Notes under the pieces: model-generated
The model's input: only the letters and a program-made list of their open reading frames with translations
Database searches by the model: none
What the model was told of the DNA's origin: nothing
Made by a program: the position numbers and the translations under genes
Part shown: one piece after another, positions 32,558 through 43,000 of the stretch
Layout: each line of letters opens with the position of its first letter
Numbering within the stretch: position 1 is the stretch's first letter
Source: Bacteroidales bacterium
Lineage (GTDB): Bacteria; Bacteroidota; Bacteroidia; Bacteroidales; WCHB1-69
Reading direction: 5' to 3'
Assembly: GCA_024400835.1 (NCBI GenBank)
Contig: JAKSMC010000020.1
Coordinates: 1 to 59,198 of the forward strand
DNA: 59,198 bases

Positions 32558-34207
32558 ATGGACAATCAAATGTTTTGTTTCCAATGCCAGGAAACAGCCA
32601 AAGGAACAGGATGCACCATTGCCGGCGTATGCGGCAAGACTGCACACACATCAGGCAAATTAGATTTGCTGCTATTTCTCACCCGTGGGATATCGGTCCT
32701 AAGCACTTCTTTACGCGAGCACAAAATCCACGTGCCGGAGGAGGTCGATATCTTCGTCTGCGACGCGCTGTTCACCTCCATCACCAACGCCAACTTCAAC
32801 GAAGAGGCCATCATTTCCAAAATCAAAAACGGAATTGCCTGGCGAGAGTACCTGCTGGACAAGGCTTACGAGCATAAGGTGGCGTGGCCCGAAGTGCCGG
32901 AAACCGAATGGCTGGTACGGCTCAGCGATCAAGACCTGACATTCTGCAAAATCGGCGTGCAGCGCAACACCGATGAGGACATCCGCTCACTGAAGGAACT
33001 GATCACCTACGGGGTGAAAGGTATGGCCGCCTATTTGGAGCATGCCCGCCATCTCGGATTCACCAACCAACTGCTGGACACATTCATCCAACGAGCCTTG
33101 TCCGACATCTCCACCAAGCAGATGTCTGTCGAAGACCTGCTCGGTCTGGTGCTGGAGACCGGCGAGCACGGGGTGCAGGCGATGGCGCTGTTGGATGAAG
33201 CCAACACTACCATCTACGGCAATCCCGAAATCACGGAAGTTTCCTTAGAAGTAGGCGCGCGCCCCGGCATCTTGGTCAGCGGCCACGACCTCCTCGATTT
33301 GGATATGCTGCTGGAGCAGAGCGAAAATGCGGACATCGACATCTACACGCACGGCGAGATGCTGCCGGCGCACTACTATCCGCACCTCAGAAGCTATCCG
33401 CACCTGCGCGGCAACTACGGCAGTTCCTGGTGGCACCAGCATTCGGACTTCACAAACTTCAACGGGCCCATCCTGATGACGTCAAACTGCATCGTGCCCA
33501 TCCGAGAGGACGCTCCTTACCGCGACCGCATCTTCACCACCAATTCCGCCGGGCACCCCGGCTGCCCGCACATCGCCGCCGACTCCACAGGGAGGAAGAA
33601 CTTTTCCGCCATCATCCGAATGGCACAGAGATGCGAGCCACCCACACCTATTGACAAAGGCAGCCTCATCGGCGGTTTCGCACACGGACAGATGGAGCAA
33701 CTCGCCGACAGAATCCTCCAAGCTGTTGAGAACGGAGCGATACGCAAATTCGTGGTCATGGCCGGCTGCGACGGCCGTATGCGCAGTAGAGAGTACTACA
33801 GAGACTTCGCCCGCAATCTGCCCGAAGACTGTGTCATCCTCACGGCTGGATGCGCCAAATACCGCTACAACAGCCTCGACCTGGGCGACATCAACGGGAT
33901 ACCCCGCGTGCTAGATGCCGGGCAGTGCAACGACTCCTACTCCCTTGTCCTTACCGCCATTATGCTGCGTGATGCCTTGGGACTCAGCGATGTAAATGAG
34001 CTGCCCATCGTCTATAACATCGCCTGGTATGAGCAAAAGGCCGTCATCGTGTTGCTGGCCCTGCTCGCACTCGGCATCCGAAACATCCACCTCGGCCCCA
34101 CCCTGCCGGCGTTTCTATCCCCGAACGTCCTCAACACGCTGGTCCGGAAATTCAGCATCTCCGGCATATCGAACGTTGACGACGACCTCCGCGACTGGAT
34201 CCGATAA
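32558..34207 (+). CDS. hcp: Hydroxylamine reductase / hybrid cluster protein
   Basis: 549 residues from ATG 32558. The open frame extends 49 codons further upstream, but only this start puts the cluster motif at the N-terminus (MDNQMFCFQCQETAKGTGC). Cysteines C7-x2-C10-x8-C19-x5-C25 follow the class I (anaerobe) spacing for the proximal Fe-S cluster. Hybrid-cluster ligands appear in VSGHDLLDL, TSNCIVP, GHPGC and TAGCAKYRYN. The enzyme reduces hydroxylamine in vitro and is thought to act as an NO reductase in nitrosative stress. The next gene is ferritin, so both serve redox and iron stress. A Crp/Fnr-like site lies upstream. Confidence 0.95.
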   Translation: MDNQMFCFQCQETAKGTGCTIAGVCGKTAHTSGKLDLLLFLTRGISVLSTSLREHKIHVPEEVDIFVCDALFTSITNANFNEEAIISKIKNGIAWREYLLDKAYEHKVAWPEVPETEWLVRLSDQDLTFCKIGVQRNTDEDIRSLKELITYGVKGMAAYLEHARHLGFTNQLLDTFIQRALSDISTKQMSVEDLLGLVLETGEHGVQAMALLDEANTTIYGNPEITEVSLEVGARPGILVSGHDLLDLDMLLEQSENADIDIYTHGEMLPAHYYPHLRSYPHLRGNYGSSWWHQHSDFTNFNGPILMTSNCIVPIREDAPYRDRIFTTNSAGHPGCPHIAADSTGRKNFSAIIRMAQRCEPPTPIDKGSLIGGFAHGQMEQLADRILQAVENGAIRKFVVMAGCDGRMRSREYYRDFARNLPEDCVILTAGCAKYRYNSLDLGDINGIPRVLDAGQCNDSYSLVLTAIMLRDALGLSDVNELPIVYNIAWYEQKAVIVLLALLALGIRNIHLGPTLPAFLSPNVLNTLVRKFSISGISNVDDDLRDWIR

Positions 34208-34240
34208 TTTCTATTCAAACAACATACAACAAGGCAATTC

Positions 34241-34255
34241 TGATCACTGATCACT
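34241..34255. repeat. TGATCACTGATCACT short repeat
   Basis: Two TGATCACT units lie in the hcp-ferritin gap. TGATCA is self-complementary, so it might be a regulatory site or non-coding filler. Confidence 0.35.
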
Positions 34256-34297
34256 ATTCACAATTCACCCATTTATCAATCTTTAAAATCAAACAAA

Positions 34298-34786
34298 ATG
34301 ATCAACGAAAAAGTAGCCGCTCTGCTTAATGAGCAAATCAACAAGGAAATCTATTCTGCTTATCTCTATTTAGACATGAGCAACTATTTCGACGCCCGCG
34401 GGCTCGACGGTTTCGCCAAATGGTATATGGTGCAGGCCCGAGAAGAGCTCGACCACGCCCTACGTATCTACCGCTATATGCAGGACAACGACAGCGCGGT
34501 AACGCTGTTAGCCATCGAACAGCCCAGCCGCGGTTATGACAACACGTTAGACGTGCTGAACACCGCTTTGGAGCACGAGGAGTATGTCACCAACAGCATT
34601 CACACCATCTACTGTGAAGCCGACAAGCAGCACGACCTCCGCACGATGGAATTCCTGCAGTGGTTCATCAACGAGCAGGGCGAAGAGGAAACCAACGCCC
34701 GGGACCTCATCACCAAGCTGAGGATCTTCGCCAACGACGGCAAGGGGCTCTACCTCCTCAACCAAGAGCTCGGGGAGCGCGAGTAA
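34298..34786 (+). CDS. ftnA: Non-haem ferritin
   Basis: 162 residues, normal bacterial ferritin length. It forms a four-helix bundle with ferroxidase ligands E17 in NKEIYSAYLYLDMS, the glutamates and H in AREELDHALR, E95 in LEHEEYV, and Q/E in INEQGEEE. It stores Fe(III) in a 24-mer shell and protects against Fenton chemistry. It begins 90 bp behind hcp with no clear promoter of its own, and may be co-transcribed. A strong terminator follows. Confidence 0.93.
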   Translation: MINEKVAALLNEQINKEIYSAYLYLDMSNYFDARGLDGFAKWYMVQAREELDHALRIYRYMQDNDSAVTLLAIEQPSRGYDNTLDVLNTALEHEEYVTNSIHTIYCEADKQHDLRTMEFLQWFINEQGEEETNARDLITKLRIFANDGKGLYLLNQELGERE

Positions 34787-34792
34787 TGGGAC

Positions 34793-34827
34793 AAAAAAGA
34801 GCAAGGAAGGTTCCTTGCTCTTTTTTT
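34793..34827 (+). terminator. Ferritin terminator
   Basis: Stem AAAAAAGAGCAAGGAA / TTCCTTGCTCTTTTTT with a GG loop, ending in T7. A strong rho-independent terminator. Confidence 0.92.
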
Positions 34828-35107
34828 ATTTTTATTTTGTCACCGAATCATGACAGTCACGCAAAACAATCAATCATCAGAAACATTATTGACTATTCAT
34901 CAATCTTGCCCTAATCAAGCAGATTTCGTGGTTTATATAGCCCCCGAAATGCCATATACTGGTAGCAATTTTTATTTCTTACAGGCAACAAAACTGAAAA
35001 AACATGTATTTTTATTGTCTGTAAACAACAAAATTCAGACACATTGCCGAAATAACCAAGATTTTTATTGGTAATAGAATTATCCTTTTTAGTCTTGTCA
35101 ACCCCGC

Positions 35108-36847
35108 TTATTCTATTTTAAACGTCCACGCGGCCGTGCTCTTGAGATCATTGTATTGAATAGAGCGCGTATCTATGCAGAGCTTGCCGTCTTTGTATTT
35201 GTACGGCAGGACCTTGTCGCAACCCAGCATTCTAACGGTCAGCTTGTGGTCGGGTTTGGGAATGTTCAAAGTCAACAGATCCTGAGGATAATCCAAGGCA
35301 ATGGCATAAAGAACATTGCCTTTTGTTGTGTAACAGATATAGGGTTGCTCACACTTATATGTGGCAAGCAGATTTCCTGTAAAGGCCTCGGCTGGCACCA
35401 CCTGCTTAGGCTGCGACGGAGCACTCCAGCGCAAGACAGCCACGGCTTCCATATTGTCTTCTTTGAAGTCCACTTGAACATTGTAATTTTTGCCGGCTTC
35501 GAAGGCAAAGGTTCCCGTCTTGCTGGAATTGGCATTTTCAGGGTTGTATTCCAATACCTGGAGACCGTCGATGGAGACTTTCATATAGTCGTCGGTTTCC
35601 ACTTCGAAAGTATAGGTTTCCGAATGATCGGCCCGGATGTGTCCCGTCCATTGCGCGGTAAAATTGTCGTATGCAATTGCCGGATCGGGGGAATTTCGTT
35701 TCCAGTCGAAATCAATCTGGGAAACGACATTTTTAACAACAACGGGCTTCATTTCATAGAACTTGCTGTACGGTCTGGTTCCGTAGATAGCCTCACCGTT
35801 GACCTCGAGCCACTTGCCCAAGTCGAGCAGGCGTTCCTGCTGCAGCAGGGGAATCTGGCCGTCTGCGGCAGGTCCGACGTTCAGCGTCATACCACCGCCA
35901 GCAGCCACAAGTTTGGCGAAATGACGGATGAGCGCATCAGAAGTGAGGTAGTTTTCAATCGGCTCGTTGCGGTTCAGGCCGAAGGAGCGCCCCAGGCCGC
36001 GGCACTCGGCCCACGGGCGGTCCGTAAGGGTAATGCCGGCGCTGTACTCCGGCGTGCGGAAGCCGTGCTGATTGCCATTGCCCCAGCGGTCATTGACAAT
36101 TGCCTCCGGTCCCACCGTGTTGTAATACCAGGAAATCAGTTCCGCCGAATGGAGTTGGTCGGCCGTATAGTCCCAGTCGCCGTCAGAAAAAATAACGGAG
36201 GGCTTATACCGCGTCACCAATTCCTTGAACTGCGGAATCATATACTCGTCCACATAGCGGCCGATGGAATCCGTCGGATCGACGGTCCACTTGTGTATGG
36301 GGTTGGTCCACTCCAGGAGGGAATAGTAAAATCCCATCTTCATACCGGCAGCGCGCACCGCATCGGTCACCTCCTCCACGACATTGCGTTTCGGGCCGCT
36401 CATCACGCTGTTCCACTCGGGCTGGTACTGGCTGTCCCACAGGCAATATCCGTCGTGATGCTTTGTCACTAGCAGGACATATTGCGCACCGGCTTTTTTG
36501 AAGAGCCGTGCCCACTCGTCGGCATCAAAAAGTTCGGCCTTGAAATAAGGCAGAAAATCTTTATACTGAAAATCCTCACGGCCGTTGCCGAAAACGCGAT
36601 TCTGGAAATTGAGACGCGTGGTGTCGCCCAACATCAGACCGCGATAGTACCACTCGCCGTATGCTTCCAAACCCGCGTAAGACGGTACCGAGTAGATACC
36701 CCAATGGATGAATATTCCCAATTTGGCATCCGAGAACCACTGCGGGTAATTTCGGCTGTTCAAAGATTCCCACGTAGGCTCCACGCGCTGCGCCCAGGAG
36801 GCCGCGCAAAGAAGCAGGCAGAAAAACAATATGCTAATTTTCTTCAT
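35108..36847 (-). CDS. Secreted GH29 alpha-L-fucosidase with PA14 domain
   Basis: 579 residues. A signal peptide (1-19, FFCLLLCAASWAQ) precedes the GH29 barrel (about 20-370) with FIHWGIYSVPSY, LLVTKHHDGYCLW, and the nucleophile region PSVIFSDGDWD, where the Asp of the SDG is the expected nucleophile. A PA14-like module (about 385-490: FTAQWTGHIRADHSETYTFEVETDD) follows. A short beta C-terminal domain closes the protein. It cleaves terminal alpha-linked fucose from host or dietary glycans in the periplasm or at the surface. There is no SusC/D pair nearby, so it stands outside a polysaccharide utilisation locus. Full length. Confidence 0.9.
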   Translation of the reverse strand: MKKISILFFCLLLCAASWAQRVEPTWESLNSRNYPQWFSDAKLGIFIHWGIYSVPSYAGLEAYGEWYYRGLMLGDTTRLNFQNRVFGNGREDFQYKDFLPYFKAELFDADEWARLFKKAGAQYVLLVTKHHDGYCLWDSQYQPEWNSVMSGPKRNVVEEVTDAVRAAGMKMGFYYSLLEWTNPIHKWTVDPTDSIGRYVDEYMIPQFKELVTRYKPSVIFSDGDWDYTADQLHSAELISWYYNTVGPEAIVNDRWGNGNQHGFRTPEYSAGITLTDRPWAECRGLGRSFGLNRNEPIENYLTSDALIRHFAKLVAAGGGMTLNVGPAADGQIPLLQQERLLDLGKWLEVNGEAIYGTRPYSKFYEMKPVVVKNVVSQIDFDWKRNSPDPAIAYDNFTAQWTGHIRADHSETYTFEVETDDYMKVSIDGLQVLEYNPENANSSKTGTFAFEAGKNYNVQVDFKEDNMEAVAVLRWSAPSQPKQVVPAEAFTGNLLATYKCEQPYICYTTKGNVLYAIALDYPQDLLTLNIPKPDHKLTVRMLGCDKVLPYKYKDGKLCIDTRSIQYNDLKSTAAWTFKIE

Positions 36848-36862
36848 TGAAATAGGATTTTA

Positions 36863-37003
36863 GTTTCAAGTTTCTGGTTTCAAGTTTCAAGAGCGTCACT
36901 CGAGAAATCAGATGCCGAGTTTGATGGCAAAAGGTTTAAAGTTTAAGTGGTCAATGGTCAAAGTCAATGGTCAATGTTCCAACAGCTAAAGGCTAACAGC
37001 TAA
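36863..37003. repeat. Tandem short-word intergenic repeats
   Basis: GTTTCAAGTTTC words (36863-36891), a doubled TCAATGGTCAA(A/T)G block (36949-36976), and an AACAGCTAA pair (36981-37003) lie between the U32 and fucosidase genes. They are non-coding; related words occur after lpdA. Confidence 0.55.
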
Positions 37004-37014
37004 TATCCAACCGC

Positions 37015-38826
37015 TTACATCATCACCTTCATCACGCAGTTTTTACAATCGAACTCCAGGCGGAAGCGGTTGTTGTTGGCGTCTTTCAAATAGAGCGGGA
37101 AATGGACTTCGGGATTTTTCTTCTGCTTGCTGCAAATGCCCAGTTCATAGCGCAGACAGTACTTGCAGGCCATCAGTTCCTTATCCTTGAAATCCAAAGT
37201 CTTATCGAGTCCGTATTCAATTTCGCCGGTGCCGAAATCCTCATACACGGCCCGATGCAGTTCGTTTGTAATATTGCGTTTGTAATCTGCGGCATCGAAA
37301 AGCGGTTCCGGCTGATAATCCAACGGCGAGTCTTGCGGACGGAAATGCTCGACACGTGCTTGCTGCAGCAGTTCCACCGCATCGCTTCTCAGCTTGTTGA
37401 CAACGGAGGCCTGGAGAAAATACGGCAGTGATTCGACTATGAGCTTCCGAAGTTCGAACGGAGTGTTTCCCAATTTGGCCAATGAGGTGCGCAACTGTCT
37501 GTCGGCCATTTCGGGGTTTTTAGCGTCAATTTTGGGCGTTTCAAGCCCGCAGTCGACTTCGCACCCGTCCTCGTCTCTCAAATGCAGGATAAAGCCGTTT
37601 TCCGACTCTTTGAAAATCATATCCACGGAAATCTTGCGTTCGGCAGTTTTGTCGGCGAGTGCTTTTTCAAACATTCTGTCCACATTGCGGAAGACATCCA
37701 CTTGCCGGAACACTGACAATGGCTTGTGCGGGAACAGTCTGTCGCCTTCCACGCGGTTCACCGAGAAGCCCTCCAACGTACCTTCGTCGTTGACGAAGCA
37801 GAGTCCGTCACCGTTGGCAATGGTTTCCCATCCATCATAGAAAACTCTTCCCGAACGATCCTGGCGCAGGCTGCCAATGCGGCGCCCCATAGCTTTCGGC
37901 GTTTCAAAAGAGGCTATTTTCTCGCGATTGCCATCGATATAGTAGGAGGTGAAACCGCGGGTGAAAGTTTTGGTAGGATCAGGATTGAAGAAGATGGTGG
38001 TTTTTCCGCTGCCCGATTTCCGACAATCAGCATCACCTTCCAGGATACCGTCCAAAATCTGACGATAGTAAGAGGTGATGTTCTTTACGTAATTTTCATC
38101 TTTCAAACGGCCTTCGACTTTCAAAGAAACCACACCGGCATTGATAATGTCACGGACATATTTGGAGCGGTTCATATCGCGGAGAGAAAGCAGGTGCTTG
38201 TTTTGCATCAGGGTTCTGCCTCTTCCGTCTAAGAGGTCGAATGAAGTGCGGCAGACCTGCGCGCACTCTCCCCTATTGCCGCTTCTACCTGTAGTCATAC
38301 GGCTCATATAACACTGGCCGCTGTAGCAGACACAAAGTGCGCCGTGGATGAAAGTTTCCAATTCAATGGAACAGTTATCATGAATAAGGCGCATGGTTTC
38401 CAAATCCATTTCACGGGCCAGAATGGCGCGTTTCATACCGAGTTTCTGCATAAACTGGACACGTTCCAAGGAGTTGTTATGGCATTGCGTGCTGGCATGG
38501 AGTCGGATGGGCGGAATGTCCATTTTCAAGATGCCGAGGTCTTGGATGATGAGTGCGTCCGTGCCAATGTCATACAGACGATGAATCAGCTGGCGCACAT
38601 CTTCCAACTCGTCATCATAGAGCAGCGTGTTCACTGTCACATAGACTTTCGAGCCATAAAGATGGGCATAGCGGATGAGTTGTTCGAGATCCTGAAGGGA
38701 GTTGCCGGCCGCCTGACGCGCACCGTACATAGGAGCACCGATATAGAGCGCATCGGCACCGTGGTTGATGGCTGTTTGTCCGTAAGCCAAATTCTTTGCT
38801 GGGACGAGCAGTTCTATTTTATTCAT
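37015..38826 (-). CDS. U32 family peptidase-like protein (RlhA-like)
   Basis: 603 residues from ATG 38826; the TTG at 38832 is rejected. The N-terminal TIM-barrel-like domain begins IELLVPAKNL. The family signature is ETFIHGALCVCYSGQCYMS followed by GRSGNRGECAQVCR. The C-terminal region (DUF3656-like) follows, and a Cys cluster (CKYCLRYELGIC, later CKNC) lies close to the end. This is the architecture of RlhA, which hydroxylates C2501 of 23S rRNA in E. coli, rather than of secreted collagenases. The start overlaps the upstream gene by 8 bp, indicating translational coupling. Confidence 0.85.
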   Translation of the reverse strand: MNKIELLVPAKNLAYGQTAINHGADALYIGAPMYGARQAAGNSLQDLEQLIRYAHLYGSKVYVTVNTLLYDDELEDVRQLIHRLYDIGTDALIIQDLGILKMDIPPIRLHASTQCHNNSLERVQFMQKLGMKRAILAREMDLETMRLIHDNCSIELETFIHGALCVCYSGQCYMSRMTTGRSGNRGECAQVCRTSFDLLDGRGRTLMQNKHLLSLRDMNRSKYVRDIINAGVVSLKVEGRLKDENYVKNITSYYRQILDGILEGDADCRKSGSGKTTIFFNPDPTKTFTRGFTSYYIDGNREKIASFETPKAMGRRIGSLRQDRSGRVFYDGWETIANGDGLCFVNDEGTLEGFSVNRVEGDRLFPHKPLSVFRQVDVFRNVDRMFEKALADKTAERKISVDMIFKESENGFILHLRDEDGCEVDCGLETPKIDAKNPEMADRQLRTSLAKLGNTPFELRKLIVESLPYFLQASVVNKLRSDAVELLQQARVEHFRPQDSPLDYQPEPLFDAADYKRNITNELHRAVYEDFGTGEIEYGLDKTLDFKDKELMACKYCLRYELGICSKQKKNPEVHFPLYLKDANNNRFRLEFDCKNCVMKVMM

Positions 38827-39973
38827 TGGCAAATGAGTGTGCGTGTAACGGGAATTCCTTGGCCAATTCGCCAGAGTAATAGAAGTCGTTGCCTATCACA
38901 CCAAAAGTATAGATTTGGCCATTAGCTTCAATATGGGAGCCGCCGCATTTCGGATCGGGACCGGGTTTGGAGGCTGCAAAGCCCAAATTGAAGAGGGTAA
39001 ACAAAATATCCGGACGGTTGGAGATATCATAACCGGCACGTTTCCATTGCAACATCGTCTGGTGCAGAATACAGCCCGTGTAGATGTAGGAATAGAGGTG
39101 GTTATGATAATCCGTCAAGCGGTTGTATCGTTCAGAACTGTGGTCGGCAGTTTTGAAGTCCAAGATATGCTCATACTGCTTGCCCATATAGAAGACAGAC
39201 GAGGAATCTTTCAGATTGTTCTCAACTTGCTGAGCGGTGAAGTCTTTGATGCCATTTACGCCGAAGGAGAACTGGGACTGCACGGAGAGGACTTTGACGG
39301 GTCCGAGGTACTGTTTGTACATCTCACGTTTGGAGTTGAACAGACGGATTTGCTCACCGACGAGGCAGCCGACTATCAAACGGGGCTCAACGCCTGTCAG
39401 ACGGGCGGCTTCTTCAATAATGGCCTTGTCTTTCACAATAGCGGCTTTCAAAGAGGGCCAAGCGCCTTCATTCATCCAAGGAATCAGGTGGTCGGTATTG
39501 TTGGAAGAAGGATACTTGGCGAGTACAGCCTTGAGTTCCTTCACCATCTGTTGATATTGCTGTGCCTTATCACCTTCCTGGAGATACATATTGGCCGCAT
39601 AGATCATCTGGTTGATGCCATCAGGTCGGTCGTTATACTTGCTGGCATCCAAAATAAGGTGAGCGTTGGTCGGATACAGTTTGCTGATAGCCGCCAGGTT
39701 CAAGTAATTCTGAATGTTTTCTTCAAAAATCTTAGCAGAATCCGTCAAGTTGCTTTCCACCTTATAATCTGCAAGATAGCGGTTGTTTTCATCCACACCG
39801 CCCTTGTTGTTGGTAAAGCCGAGTTGGTATATTCCCCACGCACCTATGATAGCGCATCCGGCCAATGCAAAAAGGTGAACAAATATCTGGTAGATTTTGG
39901 AACGGACCTTCAAGGTCTTCCACGCTTTCAGGAAAGACTTTTTCTCCTGATTATTAGACACTTCTGTTGACAT
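38819..39973 (-). CDS. Membrane-anchored protein, possible lysozyme-like fold
   Basis: 384 residues. One N-terminal membrane segment (about 33-52, IFVHLFALAGCAIIGAWGIYQLGF) leaves a large periplasmic domain. Residues 180-300 contain IIEEAARLTGVEPRLIVGCLVGEQIRLF and SFGVNGIKDFTAQQV, reminiscent of the helical E-containing segment of lytic transglycosylases. The C-terminus has LGFAASKPGPDPKCGGSHIEANGQIYTFG. No family name is certain. A peptidoglycan-related role is a guess from the helix pattern. It is the first gene of a two-gene unit with the U32 protein. Confidence 0.6.
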   Translation of the reverse strand: MSTEVSNNQEKKSFLKAWKTLKVRSKIYQIFVHLFALAGCAIIGAWGIYQLGFTNNKGGVDENNRYLADYKVESNLTDSAKIFEENIQNYLNLAAISKLYPTNAHLILDASKYNDRPDGINQMIYAANMYLQEGDKAQQYQQMVKELKAVLAKYPSSNNTDHLIPWMNEGAWPSLKAAIVKDKAIIEEAARLTGVEPRLIVGCLVGEQIRLFNSKREMYKQYLGPVKVLSVQSQFSFGVNGIKDFTAQQVENNLKDSSSVFYMGKQYEHILDFKTADHSSERYNRLTDYHNHLYSYIYTGCILHQTMLQWKRAGYDISNRPDILFTLFNLGFAASKPGPDPKCGGSHIEANGQIYTFGVIGNDFYYSGELAKEFPLHAHSFANE

Positions 39974-39995
39974 TTTAATTTTGAAAAAAACGCGG

Positions 39996-40003
39996 CAAAG
40001 ATA
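39996..40003 (-). promoter_or_regulatory. -7 box upstream of the membrane-anchored protein gene
   Basis: A perfect minus-strand TATCTTTG, 22 bp before the ATG. It probably drives this gene and the overlapping U32 gene. Confidence 0.5.
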
Positions 40004-40085
40004 TAAAATTATCTATACCATTATTCTCAAAAAACTTATCTTAAACATTTGATTTCTTGAAGGTAAGAAAAGGCTCTGGCAACAA

Positions 40086-43000
40086 CTACCGCACCAGCAT
40101 CACATTGCCTTTCAGCACGCAGGTTTTTCCGCCCACACAAGTGCCGGTGAAATAATAGTCATAGACGCCATTCTGGCACGGCTTTCCCTTAAAGAAACCA
40201 TCCCAGCCCTCATTCAACTGAGTGGTTTCAAAGACCTTCTCACCCCAGCGGCTGTACACTGCGAAGTAGAATTCTTCAAGAATTTCACTTCTAACGTAAA
40301 GGACATCGTTCTTTCCGTCAGCATTCGGTGAAAAGGCATTGGGCACAAAGATGAACGGATCATCACAAGTCAGTTCATGGACAATGATTTGCACCGTATC
40401 AGTTTTAACACATCCGAAGGTATCCGTCACGGAAATGGTGTAAAGAGTACTTTCCATAGGCGACACGTCAGACGAAGGCGCATTGGGTGTCAGCATATCC
40501 TGTGTCGGCGACCATTGGTAGATATAGCCGTCACCGTAATCGGTAGAAAACACAGTCGTTGTGCTTGCCTGGACAATATCACAGACTTCGCACCAAGCCG
40601 AAAACGGAGTTGGGAAAGTGCCCGTGCGCTTCACTATGTTGCCCGTGGCAGACGCGGAACATCCGTACGAATTCGTAATAGTGACAGCATAGGTGGTTGA
40701 CGAAGATGGGGTGACGAACGGGTGCTCGCCTGAGTACGTGGTACCATCGCCAAGTTCCCACGCATACGTACAACCCGGACCGCCAGTATGTGCGGCACTA
40801 AGTTCAGCACCGTCTTCAAAGCAAATCATCAGTTCCGGAAGCGCAGCAACCTGGATGTCGGACACATCTACACTGACAGAACCGACAAAAGTACAGATAT
40901 TGCCGGTGACACGAACGAAATAGGTGGTAGATTCGCTGGGCGCAACCTGTACGGAAAGTTGGTTTTGGCCGAAGACAGAGGCAAAATCAGAAGTGGTCGA
41001 CCATTCTACAGAATTAAAATTTGAGGAGGTGTTGACCGATAGCGTTGTAGAACCACCCAGACAAACAACCGTATCGGAAGACAGCGTGACAGACAGCGTT
41101 TCCACATCGACGAACTGATAGAGGGTATCTGTACAAACTCCGGAAGACGCAATCAGCGTATACCATGTGGATTGTGTCGGCGAGGCATTAGGATTGGACA
41201 AAGTAGCGCTGCTCAGAGATTCCAACGGAGACCAGTGGTAGGTCACATCATTGGACGGCGGCAAGCCAATCTGGACGAAATCGCCCTGACAGACTTTTAC
41301 GGCAGACAACGTATCCACAGAATTTGCCAAAACGAGCAGGGATTTAGTCAGCGTATCGGAGAAGTTGCAACTGCTATTGTCTCGCACTATCAAAGTAATT
41401 GGATAATATCCGGAATGTTCGTAATAATGGACGGGATTAGGTGACGAGGAATGCGTTCCATCGCCGAAATCCCAGAAATAGGATGTGCTGTTGCCGACGG
41501 TTTGCGAATAGTTGTCAAAACGGACGGAATCCGGGGCGCAAATGGAATTAGGCATATGGAAGTCAGCCACGACAACAGGCATTCGGAAATCCATCTTAAT
41601 GACGCCCAAATTGCAATTGGAGCTACCGTTCACGGGAGACCACGCACCAGGCGTAGTTGGAAACGTACTTTGACCGCCACAACCGGCACAAACGGCTTGG
41701 TAAATGCGTCCCTTTCTGTCAAAACGGCTGGTTCCGCCATCCACATGTTCACGAGCATTGGCAGCAGCGCCTCCGAAATAAGAGCCGTAGACAAGTTGAG
41801 AAGCATCATCGCTCAGACAGAAGAAGTAGTAGTCACTGCCGTCTGTCAAACTTTGAAAAGCATCACTGGTGATGGGCAGTCCCGAAGTGCCGCCAAAGCC
41901 ATTCAAGCTATGCGAGCCCCACCCTGACATGTAGATGTTGCTGCAGTAATCAACCAACAAGGCAGTTGGTGAAATATCCGGACCGCCATTGCCTGTTCCG
42001 AAAGCAGTAGACCAGATAACAGAATCCAAAGACGGCGACAACTTCGTCAAAAACTGACCGCCATTCAAAGTATAGTAAGAAGCATTCTGAATCCAAGCAG
42101 CACCGGAGGCATCAGTCTGTCCCACCACATATGGAATAAAATTCCTATCCGATTTAATCAAATAGGCCTGATCATAGCCTGAACGGCCCAGATAAGTACT
42201 TTGCAAAAGTTGATCACCATTGGTAGACAAATGAGAGACAAAGCCTTCAGCGCCACCCGCATTTATAGATTGCAAAGCATGTATAGTAATAGGAAAATCT
42301 TCAGAAGAGGTACCGCCACAAACATAAACATCATCGTTAGAGCCCAAAGTCATACTGTAACCGGCATCATTACTGGTGCCACCTAAAAAAGTGCTCCAAA
42401 TAAGTTGTGAAAGATCCTGACTCATCTTGAAAACACAAGCATCCTGGCCGCCTGCATGAACAGAGCTGAATGCATTGGAGGTCACAGGAAAATCAGGGGA
42501 ATAAGTAGAGGAAACTATATAGACATTACTGTTTAAGTCAACGAGAATTTCACCTCGGTTATCATCAGCATAGTTTTTCCGAAGTCCTAAAGCAGTATTG
42601 ATGCCGTCATTACTGGAACCGCCAATAAAGGTAGATGCCAACAGCTGGGTACCGTCAGAATTAAATTTAGACAAAAAAATGTCAGAGCCCAAAGGGAAAG
42701 ACAAAGACGTGGACAATGTCACATTACTGCCCGAGTTAAATGAAGTATCAAAAGCATTGTAAGTAACAGGAAAATCAGGAGAACCAGTAGTTCCAAAAAC
42801 ATACAATTCATCATTATCATTGACAATCAAGCTATGCGGAATATCCACATAAGAACCACCAAGATAGGTAGAGTAATGGAGAGAAGTGCCAGAAGAATCA
42901 AATTTGGAAATAGAAATGTCAGTAAGCAAATTACCAGTACCATCGCAAAAGTTAGTTTGAAAAGCGCCTAAAGTAGTGGGATAACCTGCGCCAAAGGCAA

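Noticed and set aside
34850..35074. 74-codon ORF after the ferritin terminator
   Set aside because: No upstream promoter or recognisable domain; composition looks like intergenic DNA.
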